DNA of 27,739 nucleotides, taken from positions 1-27,739 of the forward strand of contig JABCPU010000749.1 of the NCBI GenBank assembly GCA_016800925.1, given 5' to 3'. Under the pieces are notes generated by a model. That model did not search any database. It saw only the letters and a program-made list of their open reading frames with translations, and was not told the DNA's origin. A program made the translations under genes and the position numbers. Every line of letters begins with the position of its first letter. The stretch's first letter is position 1. Of this stretch, positions 9,996 to 19,478 are shown one piece after another. The DNA is from Suillus spraguei. Lineage: Eukaryota; Basidiomycota; Agaricomycetes; Boletales; Suillaceae.

Positions 9996-10346
9996 TGTGC
10001 CTGCAGCGCCCAAGCTCAAACTGCTTGACAATCTTGATGGTCGTCATTGGTCAATTGAGATTCTGACTTCTGTCTCATTTCAAATTTTTGATTACTTACA
10101 TTGTGTGCATGTTCATATGGTAACATGTGTCAGAATCACAGTGAGTTGCAGACATTCTTTCCAAGCTTGACACAACTCACTTGCCACAGTGTTGGCAGAT
10201 AGCACACCCGTCATTTTCAGTAATTTGCCCTCCTTTGCAAGTTTCTTGTGACTTCAAGTCGCAACCTTGGTGACAACCATCACATATGTTTTCAGACAAA
10301 AGGCATGCATTTGTGATGGTGATTTTTAATATCTGCCTCTCACCAC
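9996..10346. other. 5' region of the hAT transposon
   Basis: No plus-strand gene seen. On minus, 10401-10177 is open and ends in a Cys-rich run (ICDGCHQGCDL, later CAICQHCGK) with spacing CX2CX3CX7CX11CX2CX2C. It could be the end of a small zinc-binding ORF or chance. It overlaps the hAT start at 10347. Confidence 0.3.
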
Positions 10347-11802
10347 TTGTCTCTGATGGTTGGAACTGTCCACACAGACAGTGACAATGAATGTTGTGCA
10401 TGGCCCATCCGCCAAACCAAGCCTACCACCACCCTTCTACAACATTCAGAGAAGGCAGCTCTCCCATCACAAACCAAGGCTATCAATGCTGTTCATGCAG
10501 CAGAGGCTGCAAAGTTGCCTGATACTCGACATGCTTCCAATGCTGGCACTGATCAAACCACCCCCAGCATATCCCTGAATTCACCTCTGGGTGACACTGC
10601 ACCATCAGGTTCAAGCTCGGCTGCACTTGAAAATGGTAAAAGGACATGCATTGAAGAAGTTCTTGATGATGAATCTGGTGGTGAGGGATGTGAAGATGTG
10701 CGCACCAATCCACAACGTAAGTGTATTTGCCATTGTGAATCATAAAACTGAAACCAAACTTTTGGTAGCAAAAAGGTTGCGCAAATCAGCTGCGCCAGTT
10801 GATGATTTAGTCGACAATGATGGTATTTCAATCGATGTCGACATCCAAGCTATTGCAGACACAGCTCCCACACACAAAGGCAAAACTGCCGATCTTGATG
10901 CATTTTGTGGCGTGACATTCGGTTATGCAGGAACTAATGGCAAGGTCAAAAAGCATCGAAAGTGCAAGACATGTTTGTAAGTCTATGAGGTCATGGTTGT
11001 GCTGGCTCACTCACTTCAAATCAACAGGAAGCAATGTATTCTTGTGAATGAATCTACAACACTTCGTTGTCATGCCAAGGCTAATTTTGCGGTGCGTGTT
11101 TTTCATATGTTCATTGTGCTTATATATACAATTATGCTGTAGGGAAAGTATCGACAATGGGCAAAGAAGCACTCTTTTGAGTCTATGCTACCTGGTGATA
11201 TAAAAGCTTGGAAGGAGAAGGCCGAGCAGGCGCAGCAGACCATTAATTCTCACCTGACTGAATGCAAACGAGCTGCGATTGAATGGTTGGTTGCAACAGA
11301 CCAAGTATGTAGTTTGACCATTGACACACTTTCACCTAGCCTATCCAAGCCCTTGACCACCCAAAGTTCCAAGACATGATTGATGTTGCTTTATGGGCAA
11401 CGAACAGAGTCAAAATTCCTGGTCACCAAGCCACCTGTGCTGAGATCATGCGAATATTCAAGAATCATCTGACAAGACTCCAGATGACATTAAATGTATG
11501 TCACAATCTAGTGCTGCATGCTTCATTACATCTCATTTGCCAACACAGAGTGCTGCTGTTAGTGGCACAATAAATATCACATGCGACGTGTGGCAAGCTA
11601 CCAATATCGATGGATATTTTGCTGTCACTGGACACTTGATCAAAGAGAAGTCGATGATGCAATGGGAGAGTGAAACCGCTGTGAGAGCAAACTCACGCTG
11701 GGCTCAAAACAGCACATTTTTGTACAGGTGTCAACTGGCAATCATTATCCTTACCCTTTGGCTTCACCATCCTATGTCATACCACTTTACCATGCATTTA
11801 CC
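10347..11802 (+). pseudogene. hAT-family transposase, N-terminal half (BED finger and start of catalytic domain)
   Basis: Exons fit at 10347-10716, 10769-10976, 11028-11091, 11143-11304, 11340-11495 and 11549 to about 11682. All junctions are GT-AG and keep phase. After a low-complexity N-terminus comes a basic KRLRK segment, then a BED-like finger (KCKTC, then TLRCH), then GKYRQWAKKHSFESMLPGD, EWLVATDQ, MIDVALWATNRVKIPG and TCDVWQATNIDGYFAVTGH. That last block holds the first catalytic Asp and is typical of basidiomycete hAT transposases. These enzymes excise and insert DNA transposons through an RNase H-like fold. The finger keeps C-X2-C and one His, but the second expected ligand is Phe (HAKANF). 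From about 11683 the similarity fades. Sequence matching the next part appears at 27089, so nested retroelements split the gene. Confidence 0.8.
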
Positions 11803-11866
11803 TGTCATATACCATACTTCTGATCTCAGATCCGATCAGATCTGATCGATTCTATTTCCGTCTGGT
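11803..11866 (+). repeat. LTR C0, left fragment
   Basis: First 64 bases of a plus-oriented LTR of family C (TGTCATATACCATACTTC...), ending in ctggt. It continues at 25596, where ctggt is repeated and the LTR proceeds as ccacagatcctg. The interruption is element D. Confidence 0.85.
11862..11866. repeat. Target site duplication of element D (left)
   Basis: ctggt directly before the LTR at 11867. The identical ctggt is at 25596-25600, directly after the other LTR. A perfect 5-base duplication is normal for Ty3/Gypsy integration and fixes the outer limits of D. Confidence 0.88.
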
Positions 11867-12636
11867 TGTTAAGACTGTACTCAAGGGTTGAAAGATCTGA
11901 AGGGCTTTGGCCTCAGTTCGTGCACTGTGCCCCTTGTCCGAGTAATGCCCCTTATTTCAGAGAGGAGATATATGTCCAAAGATCTGGAAGGAGTTGCATG
12001 GCAGATCTGGACGTCTGAAGGTATTGGATATGGTACGTCCGAAGGTTATCCGAAGCATAGGGATGGAAAGAGGATTAAGGCTAGCTTCGGAATGGATTCC
12101 TAACTAGAAACTGACAGAGGTAGACTATCCGAAGATAGAGTCGGAGATATAGACTAAAGGAATCAATCCTAAGTCTTGGAAGATGACTTAGAGCGGAGAG
12201 TGTCTCAAGTCCAGAGGAAACAGAATGAGCAGAATCTAAGATGATATTTGAACTAAGGTTCTACGGAGATCTACAAGTGGTTTATATATGGTAAGTATCT
12301 AAGACAGATAATCAACAAGTCCAGGACCGACGGCTATGTACAAAGTGTAATGGAAGTCTATTAGTTAATGTGCAGTGGATCAGTAAGCACAAATCAGAAA
12401 TGAAACACAGGTAACAGATCAGTAACACAGGACAGAACTATACACAGCTGGAGTACCGGAAACAGGATAAGTGATGAAAGGAGATAGACACAGATATACA
12501 CAAGGGAGATAGAGTGCGAGAAGTGAGCACATTCGGATGAGCGATCCAGACAGGATCTGTGGACCAGACGGAAATAGAATCGATCAGATCAGATCAGATA
12601 TGGTCAGATCTGAGATCAGAAGTATGGTATATGACA
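11867..12636 (-). repeat. 3' LTR of element D (family C)
   Basis: 770 bases; in element sense it runs from TGTCATATACCATACTTC at 12636 to GTCTTAACA at 11867. Sense is set by a TATA box (tatataaa in the sister copy C3). It agrees with the orientation of pol. Confidence 0.88.
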
Positions 12637-12655
12637 GTATCCCCCTTTCGGGCTG
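12637..12655 (-). promoter_or_regulatory. Polypurine tract of element D
   Basis: In element sense gcccgaaagggggatac directly abuts the 3' LTR. This is the usual place and composition for the primer of plus-strand DNA synthesis. Confidence 0.7.
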
Positions 12656-12830
12656 AACCCCTGAGGCACAGGAAGCGTTGATCCGGATCGGACAAGATTA
12701 ATGCGGGACAATGGAGAAGTTTGATGGTTGTAGTGCTGAGTCTGTAATCCAACAGATATATGGACGTCAGATGTCTGAAGTGATTCCTACCCCCACTTCA
12801 TATCCTTGTTAACAAAACTTGCTTTTAAAC

Positions 12831-13823
12831 ATGTCTGGAAAGAAATCCAATGCCCCTAAGACTGCTGCTGACATCGTGGCGGATCTGGAACAGCAACTGG
12901 CTGCTGCTAAGGCTGCAGCGGAAGCCGAGGTGGAATGGAAGTGGAAAGAGGCGGAGGAGCGGAAAAGGCAGGATGAGTTGAAGCAGATTGAGTTGGCAGA
13001 GATCTGGAGGGAAATGGAGGGAAAGAGACAGAGGGCTCTGAGTGAGGCTTGGGTGAGTGATGTGGACTCTGCCAGATCTGGATACTAATGGATTGGCAAG
13101 GCCAAGGCTGCTCCTGCATCCGGGGCAAAGGATGGGTACTGCTCCCATTGCGTCACTAAGGACCGGATGTGTCAGTGGGGTGATGCTGAGAAGAATGCCT
13201 TGGTGAGTCGTCCGACAACCTTTGGATCTGCTGATTCTGACGTTCCTAGATCAAGTCCTGTGACGTCTGTCAGAAGGACAAGGCCACCTGTCCTGGAAGG
13301 CCTGGATTTGTTTGTCAAGGGACCCAAGGGCCGGAAGAGGCAGCGTCCTGCTGGTACTCCATCTCTGAAGGGCAAAGGCAAGCACCATCAGAGGAGTCCT
13401 ACTCCAGATGTGGTGGATGCAGATGTCTTCTCTAATCCGGTCACTATTGAAGGTACAGATGAGGATGTTGTGGAGTATGATGATCAGGCTTGGGTGGCCG
13501 CTGCTAATGGCATCATTGCTGAGCTGGCATGGACCAATGGACTTCTCCAAGATGGTATTGCGGCGGTGGAAGGGAGTCGGATTACCATGGAGCGGATGAG
13601 CTCTACCATGGAGGCCTTCCTCCAGCAACAGAGGGAATTCCAGGCCCTGCTCATTGAGGAAATCCAGACCGGATTTAGGCTTTCCGTTTCTGCCGGATCC
13701 GACAAGGATGGTGCTGATGAGGAGATTGGGGAAGAGGTGGCGGATGAGACTGGAGGAGAGATGGTGGATGGGACTGGGGAAGAGACTGGAGGTGCCGGAG
13801 GTGAAATGGAGACTGGCGCTTAG
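12831..13823 (+). CDS. Antisense zinc-cluster accessory gene of element D
   Basis: Exons 12831-13052, 13101-13202 and 13250-13823; introns 13053-13100 (with a ctaat branch-like site) and 13203-13249 are GT-AG and in phase. Exon 1 encodes an Ala/Glu/Lys-rich likely coiled coil (residues about 15-70). Exons 2 and 3 give CSHCVTKDRMC and CDVCQKDKATC, two CX2CX6C motifs 13 residues apart. This is close to the fungal Zn(II)2Cys6 binuclear cluster (CX2CX6CX5-12CX2CX6-8C), a DNA-binding fold. Then come a basic stretch (KGRKRQRP), a likely helical region and an acidic tail. One extra base in the ggg at 13319-13321 appears to shift the frame between the second motif and the rest, so this copy may be broken. 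It runs opposite to D, starts 194 bases from the 3' LTR and ends 58 bases from the pol stop. A role in regulating the element or host genes is inference. Confidence 0.65.
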
Positions 13824-13881
13824 TCCAGATCCAGATTTCCGTTACTGCCCTCAATGTACTTATATTTTTGTTATGTACTTT

Positions 13882-14347
13882 TCAAGCAACGGGACAAGGT
13901 TTGTCCAGATATGCTGAGTGGAAATCCACTACAAGATCCGATGCATTTCCGAGTTCTGTGGCAAGTAACCAGGAAGTTTCTTCGTCCGTTCCTTTGTATC
14001 TGGACCAACAGACGAGGTATAGGAGTTGACAATGGTGTCTACGGAGGTCCAGTTTAGAGTCCAGGATTTCGGATATCTCATACTCCGGTTCTCCGTCGAC
14101 TTTGACTGGTGGCGGAGGAGGTTGGATGCGATTAGGAATGGTGTTTGGAACCACTGGCTCTAACTGTGAGACATGGAATACAGGATGTATGGAACGCATA
14201 GAATCCGGAAGTTGGATGGCGAAGGAATGAGTACCTGGGCAGGATATAATTTCAAATGGTCCCAAATTCTTTTCCGAAAGTTTCTTTGACGGACGAGTGG
14301 AGCGGAAGTACTTGGCTTTGATGAAGACTTGTTCTCCAATCCAGAAG
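13882..14347 (-). pseudogene. Element D integrase C-terminus and chromodomain
   Basis: Reads DFWIGEQVFIKAKYF at the LTR edge, then LGPFEIISCPGTHSFAIQLP and HPVFHVSQLEP, the GPF/Y-type module of Gypsy integrases. A proline-rich linker, EPEYEISEILDSKL, and a chromodomain-like WSRYKGTDEETSW segment follow, with the stop at 13882. It joins the integrase core (14835 onward) in frame once the E LTR and one copy of its 5-base duplication are removed. The chromodomain region has an imperfect N-terminal strand. Confidence 0.85.
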
Positions 14348-14352
14348 TCCAG

Positions 14353-14829
14353 TGTTACAGTCGTACGTGCCCCTATTCATTCTCTCTTTGTCTCCTTTAC
14401 TTGTATATTACATAATGTGACTCTGACTCATATGCTCAATGCATCTGTACTATAGTTACCTTCCTTCTTTGGATACGCACTTACATTCTCACGTCTCTCT
14501 TGGTCCATGCGCACATATTGACCTATTTAAGCACATTGTATTACACTTGTATACTTTACTTTAATCTTACTGGGTTTTACCTGGAACATCCTTTGCTTAG
14601 GTCTCCAACCTAAGTTGTCTTGAATCATCTCTAAGTCTAAGCACTCCTTAGCCTTAGTCTCTATTCTCGTAGAACCTCTTAGACTTGTCTAAGAGGCTGA
14701 ACCCTTGATAGTACTCAGAACGCGTTCCTTGTACCTTCACGTTGTCCTCTTCTGGACATTGTAGAACTTCCCAGCAGACCGTCTGTGTCTTTTCACTGTC
14801 GCTGGTGATGCCACCCCAGTTCGTAACAT
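14353..14829 (+). mobile_element. Solo LTR of family E inside element D
   Basis: 477 bases starting TGTTACAGTCG and ending CAGTTCGTAACA, closely similar to 1819-2293. Flanks are tccag (14348-14352) and tccgg (14830-14834), a 5-base duplication with one change. Removing the LTR and one flank restores the D integrase frame. No internal element sequence is present, so it is a solo LTR left by LTR-LTR recombination. Confidence 0.92.
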
Positions 14830-14834
14830 CCGGA

Positions 14835-15965
14835 GTGGGTTGTCTTTTAGCGTCCGCAGGTCCTTGATAGCGTTTCTGAGCTTTGGACATCTCTTCTTGG
14901 AGGAACTGGTGAAGTTTGTTAAGGTCTAGGGCATATTCCTGGGCATGGATGGAGGATAGGTCACGTTCCGGATGAATGGAAATGTTTGGATGATAACCCT
15001 TATTGGCAAAGAAGGGTGAAACTCCAGTAGTAGCACTCGGAGCATTATTATATGCAAACTCTGCGAGGGGCAGTAGTTCGGACCAGTTGTCCTGCTGATA
15101 GTTGCAGTAGATCCAGAGGTACTGTTCCAGCATTTGGTTGGCACGTTCTGTTTGTCCGTCCCCTTCTGGGTGATATCCGGATGTGAAGTGTAGTACCATG
15201 TCTAATGCCTTTCCTAAGGAATGGAAGAAATGGGATACAAACTCTGTTCCTCGATCCAAGGTTACATGGGCCGGAACACCATGCTTGGAGAATATGTGGA
15301 GGAGAAAGAGGCGGGTGAGATCTGGAGAAGTAATGGTGTCGTAGGTTGGGATGAATATGGCTTGTTTGGATAGACAATCTATGATGACGAGGATAGCTGT
15401 ATAGCCGGACGAGTCCAGAAGTTGCTCAATGAAATCCATAGAGATGGAGTTCCATGGTTTTTCTGGGATGGGGAGTTGCTTGAGTAGTCTGTAGGGCTTA
15501 TGTCTCGGAACTTTGGCTCAGACGCAGGATGTGCAGGATCTGACATACTCTTTGACATAGGCTCGTACTCCAGGCCAGGTGTAGCTGCATCAGACGAGCT
15601 CGAGAGTATGATTCTGTCCAAAATGTCCGGATAGGGGGTGGTCATGGCAATTCCAGAGGATGTGAAGTCGTAGATCATTGGTATCTGGAACATAGATACG
15701 GTTGTCACAACAAAGGAATCCACCATCATCTATTGTCCATCTCGGATCCAAAGGAACCGGAAAATGTGTTTGTGCGATGGGGTCATTAGGGAGTGCTATC
15801 AGAATGTCTTTCCAGAGGTGTTTGGTGTCCATAAGAACAGCTGCTCTAAGAACCGGAGTTGCTAAAATGGAAGCTCATAGGGACGAAGCTAATTGTTCCG
15901 AAGTGAATATTGGATGGAGGTTGTGAGGGTTAATCTGAGTGTAGTCCTTATCCCCCTCTTTAGGG
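14835..15965 (-). pseudogene. Element D integrase (zinc-binding domain and catalytic core)
   Basis: The N-terminal HHCC part is visible as HDHPLSGHFG, then CTSC. The core has the DDE triad in context: ILVIIDCLSKQAIFIP (first Asp), LDRGTEFVSHFF (second Asp) and HPEGDGQTERANQMLEQYL (Glu). An acidic helix (LDLNKLHQFLQEEM) follows. A TGA at 15518-15520 interrupts the CTSC-V-stop-AKVPRHKPY region, where relatives normally have Arg. Upstream, 15832-15590 is open and reads into the zinc-binding domain; a frame change near 15600 separates the pieces. Integrase inserts the cDNA. This copy is inactive as it stands. Confidence 0.88.
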
Positions 15966-15973
15966 TAGATGTC

Positions 15974-16609
15974 TCATCGTCTAGTGAGGGAATCTGGCTT
16001 GACTCCGAGTTTTCCAGGATGGTAACGGATAACGAGGTTGAACTGATGGAGGAACTCAGACCAGCAGGCCTGACAATGGGATAGGAGTTTGGTGGTAGAG
16101 AAGTACTCAAGGTTCTTGTGGTCTGTGACAACATCTATAGGCTCGGACGAGCCTTCTAGGTAATGCCACCAGGTTTGGAATGCAGCATAGATGGCTAGTA
16201 GTTCCTTATCATGGACATCATAGTTGAGTTCTGCACCGGACAGTATCCAGGAGTAAAATGCTGCCGGACGAAGTTCCGAGTCTGGGCACACAATGGACAG
16301 TATTCCAGCGATAGCATAATCTGAGGCATCAGTTTCCACAACTATAGGAACATTCGGAATCCAATGTGTTAGCACCAGAGCGGAAGTAAAGGCTTTCTTG
16401 AGTGCATCAAATGATTTCCGGCAGTCCTCGGAAAAGTTCCAAGTGACGCCCTTGCGAGTGAGTCGAGTAAGGGGGACCACGATATCCGAGTAGTTGAAGA
16501 TGAAACAACGATAGAAATTAGCAAATCTGAGGAAGGATTGGATGTCCTTGACTTTCCAAGGTTCCGGCCAGTCTATGATAGACTGGATTTTTTCGGACGA
16601 CATTGTCAA
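15974..16609 (-). pseudogene. Element D RNase H domain
   Basis: Open for 211 codons. It starts in the reverse transcriptase thumb/connection (KIQSIIDWPEPWKVKDIQSF, LRFANFYRCFI) and goes on to RNase H motifs VETDASDYAIAGIL (first catalytic Asp), ELNYDVHDKELLAI (Glu) and VVTDHKNLEYF (Asp). It ends KPDSLTRR followed by TGA at 15974-15976, where the family usually has Trp. After that stop the same frame continues DIYPKEGDKDYTQINPHN, showing that the stop is a later mutation. Confidence 0.88.
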
Positions 16610-17275
16610 GCCATCCGGAGATAGGAGGTAACCAAGATATTCGACGGAGGATGAGTGGAATTTGCATTTCTCGGGTTTGGCATATAGTCAGTGTTTACGG
16701 AGATGTCGTAAAACTTCTCGGACATGTTCCTTATGACTTGCAAGGTCTTTGGAATAGATGAGGATGTCATCCAGATATACTACAACACATACGTCCAGCA
16801 TATTGGCAAACACGCTATTGACAAAGCATTGGAAAGCTGCTGGAGCATTCATGAGGCCTTCTGGCATCACCAACCATTCATAGGAGCCATAACGCATATG
16901 GAAGGAAGTCTTCCATTCATCTTCTTCTGTTATCTGGACGAGATGGTATGCGGAAAGGAGATCAATTTTGGTATAGACTTTAGCATGGCTCGGGGAGTCT
17001 AGGAGGTCGGCAATGAGGGGTAATGGATATCAGTCCTTTTTGGTGATGTGGTTGAGACCACGGAAATCCACACAAAGGCGGAGGGATCCATCCTTCTTTT
17101 TGACAAATAAGATGGGGGCTCCATGGGAGAGGACAAGGAACGGAGGAGTCCAGATGAGATGTTTTCATCAAGGAACTTCCAGAGGGCTTCAACCTCGACC
17201 GGAGAAAGAGAATATATCATTCCAAGAGGTGGACTAGCCCCTTCTTCCAACTCAATCTTGAGATCATAGGGTCGA
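16610..17275 (-). pseudogene. Element D reverse transcriptase
   Basis: Fingers are seen as EEGASPPLGMIYSLSPVE and, in another frame, [16 protein letters not shown]. The palm has [13 protein letters not shown] (first catalytic Asp) and [15 protein letters not shown], the YxDD active site (about 16745-16790). Two in-frame TGA stops are at 17030-17032 (KKD-stop-YPLP, usually Arg) and 16688-16690 (RKH-stop-LYAKPEKC). There are also frame changes in the fingers near 17110-17140 and 17235. The enzyme copies the element RNA into cDNA; this copy is dead. Confidence 0.88.
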
Positions 17276-17894
17276 TGAGGGGAAGTTGCCCAGCTTTGCC
17301 TTTGTCGAAGACATCCACGAATTCGTGGTACTCGGAAGGGATTCTGGAGAGGTCTGGAGGATCGGATGATACAGATGCGGATCGAAGATTAACTTCGGAG
17401 GGACAGAGGTAGATGCTGAACTGAGTAGATCCTTCTAACTTGCAGGCACAGCAAAAGGCCACTGTGTTTATCAATGATATGTTAGGGACCGAAGTGCCAG
17501 CGGAGGGTTCGGATTTGGTCAGAGGAGGAGTCTCTGCCACGGATGGGATGCTCTGAGGCAATGGAGATATTGGAGGGGAGGATTCTTCCTTGGATGAGAT
17601 ACCTGAAGGTAACGGAGGTGTCGGATTGGATTTTCCTGCCACAGACAGTGTTTCCAGAGGCAGCGATGATGCAGATGGGGTTAATGGCATTCCCTGTACA
17701 GTAGTTCGGAACTCAATACTGCCCAATACCCAGTCAATCAACAGATTGTGTCGGGTGAGCCAGCTATATCCGAGAACGATATAACATGAGGAATCCAAAG
17801 GGGTGACGTAGAACGTGTCAGAAGTGATTACCCCGGAGGAGAATCGGACAGATAAGTTTATGGCTTCAACGTTGCACGGGTTGGGCCAATGCAA
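17217..17894 (-). pseudogene. Element D protease remnant and linker
   Basis: The retropepsin C-terminal part is visible (INLSVRFSSGVITSDTFYVT, YIVLGYSWLTRHNLLIDW). The catalytic D-S/T-G that should lie about 40-60 residues upstream is not seen, and the junction at 17895-17935 has stops and seems to carry a deletion. A long Ser/Pro-rich linker follows, then IPSEYHEFVDVFDKGKAGQL, the usual lead into reverse transcriptase. The frame is lost at the end. Confidence 0.75.
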
Positions 17895-17912
17895 CCCTCA
17901 TCCCGCAAGGAG

Positions 17913-18452
17913 TCAGGAGGGTCGCAGACTAATTTTTTGCCTCATCTGAGGCTTCTGATTCCATTTCTGGAGTGGGCATGGTAGCGCGGCCTTTGCAGCA
18001 TGTGAAGTGGATTTGGTGCATTCCCGGGCAGTGTGACCAGGTCCGCCGCAGAACATACAGAGCCTTTTGTCGATATGCCTCTGACGCTCCTGGGTGGTTA
18101 GCTTTCCATCTGTACCCATGATGTTAGGGAGATCCAAGGACCTCCGGGCAGAGGAGGTTGTAGAGGATACGGGTTTATTGAATTTGGGCGCATCGGATCC
18201 GGACGAGTTGGAGTTTGTCCGGTTGGATGTTGACTGCCTAGGAGGATTGGAAGAGGTGGTTTTACTCTCTTGGGTGACTTCGCCCCTCTTCTCCCAGTAA
18301 CAGGCGTCGATGGTCTGGGCGAGAGTCTTAAACTCCGAAAGGGTAGTGGGTTTACCCATGCGACTAATCTCATCTTTGATTCGGGCCAGAAGTCCATTGT
18401 AGAATTGGCATCATAGGGCTCCGTCTCCCCATTCGCGTACTTGGGAGGCAAG
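17913..18452 (-). pseudogene. Element D gag C-terminal part with CCHC zinc knuckle
   Basis: Continues gag after a TGA at 18453-18455. It reads LASQVREWGDGAL, TGA at 18411-18413, then CQFYNGL and ISRMGKPTTLSEFKTLAQTID. A Ser/Asn-rich linker follows, then LCMFCGGPGHTARECTK, a CX2CX4HX4C knuckle that packages RNA. Both TGA stops sit where Arg is common in relatives. Confidence 0.85.
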
Positions 18453-19054
18453 TCACTGGAATTCTACAACATACTTGTTGATGCGCTGTCTGTCATGCAT
18501 GTGGAGTTGTTCTAACTGCATCTCTGCATCTCCAGAGGGATCGTGAGGTCCAAAGTTGGTTTGGAGCTCGAGCATGAACTCGGAGTAGTCATCCATCCAG
18601 TCCGGACGGTTGCTATATCCGTCCAAAAGGAGATCAGGTTCAAACCACTCGAGAGCCATACCCTTAAGGTAGGATTGGGCAAAAATTGACTTTAGCGCAT
18701 CCAGAACGGAAAGCGTTAGGTTTGCTCTGGAAGTTGAGCTCACATTGGACGAAGAATGCCTGGAGCTTGCGAGGTTCGGATCCATCAAAGGTATCCAGTT
18801 CATGGACTTTGACTTTGCTATCATCCAAGGTGGGGTACAATGGCTACTGCGAGCGAGGTGATTAATGGCCATGGATAGTTGGGCTAGGACCCGGTCCTGA
18901 GGGCTCAGATGGATTCTATCTTCTTCGTCATCCGGGTCCTCATTGTCCGGATCATCACCTTCATCATCTGGTGGGTTACCACACAGCTCATCATCAAAGT
19001 GAATGGTTGGGCGTGAGTTGGAGTCTGGGTCATCCGGGTTCTGAGTTGGTGTTA
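18453..19054 (-). pseudogene. Element D gag, main part
   Basis: After the A element it resumes as VTPTQNPDDPDSN, then an acidic run (PPDDEGDDPDNEDPDDEED), LSPQDRVLAQLSMAINHLA and the capsid-like region (FAQSYLKGMALEWFEPDLL, YSEFMLELQTNFGPHDP, AEMQLEQLHMHDRQRINKY). This resembles the retrotransposon gag domain. The first 17 codons lie across the A insertion at 23926-23875 (start MSDIGQSISACQ). The frame joins exactly when the A element and one 4-base flank are removed. Confidence 0.85.
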
Positions 19055-19058
19055 CCGG

Positions 19059-19383
19059 TGTAACGAACATATTGGCGCTGGGCTTGAAAACCCCATATTT
19101 TGACACTCGTCTCACGTCTACAGGAGTTACCACTTGTCCATGGCCATCTTACCCCTTTAGCAGTACAGGCAGCATCCCACGCTTACTGCAGCAACTTACC
19201 GCTGACCTCGACACTTGTTTCACACATAAGTTAGACTTGAACTTGACCATACTGAATAGGCATCCCCCTTTAGGGTCGAACGCTCTTGTTCTTACAAGTG
19301 AAGCAGACTAGACGGAGCGCAAGACTAACATACTAGTTTAGGCAGTGGTTTATCTACAGCCCAAGCTAGGTTGTATCTTTACA
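19059..19383 (+). repeat. 5' LTR of the A element, internally deleted
   Basis: Starts TGTAACGAACATATTGG, ends GTTGTATCTTTACA. About 640 bases of the intact LTR (between the cccacgctta and gcagcaactt sites) are missing, including the TATA-like region. Confidence 0.88.
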
Positions 19384-19385
19384 AC

Positions 19386-19403
19386 TGGAGCCCACCGTGA
19401 GGG
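19386..19403 (+). other. Primer binding site of the A element
   Basis: TGGAGCCCACCGTGAGG two bases after the 5' LTR. A TGG start here is what pairing with a tRNA 3' CCA requires. The tRNA was not identified. Confidence 0.55.
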
Positions 19404-19478
19404 GGTCCTTTGGTATAGTTTTGTTCTTGTCTCAATCGCTTACCGCACGATTGTCACCACAGTTATTACCGCACCGCT

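Noticed and set aside
11888..12103. ORF present also at 24112-24330 (KDLKGFGLSSCTVPL)
   Set aside because: The repetition comes from the LTR C copies and the frame is antisense to the LTR. No sign of selection.
11803..12636. Apparent DNA transposon with about 64-base terminal inverted repeats (TGTCATATACC...)
   Set aside because: The left arm is the start of LTR C0 and the right arm is the end of the oppositely oriented D 3' LTR. The perfect ctggt duplication at 11862 and 25596 explains the juxtaposition.
12825..13628. Minus-strand ORFs opposite the D accessory gene
   Set aside because: They are shadows of the plus-strand exons, which have correct splice sites and paired CX2CX6C motifs.
16724..17002. 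Plus-strand ORF of 92 codons
   Set aside because: It is the reverse strand of the D reverse transcriptase, whose YxDD motif is on minus.
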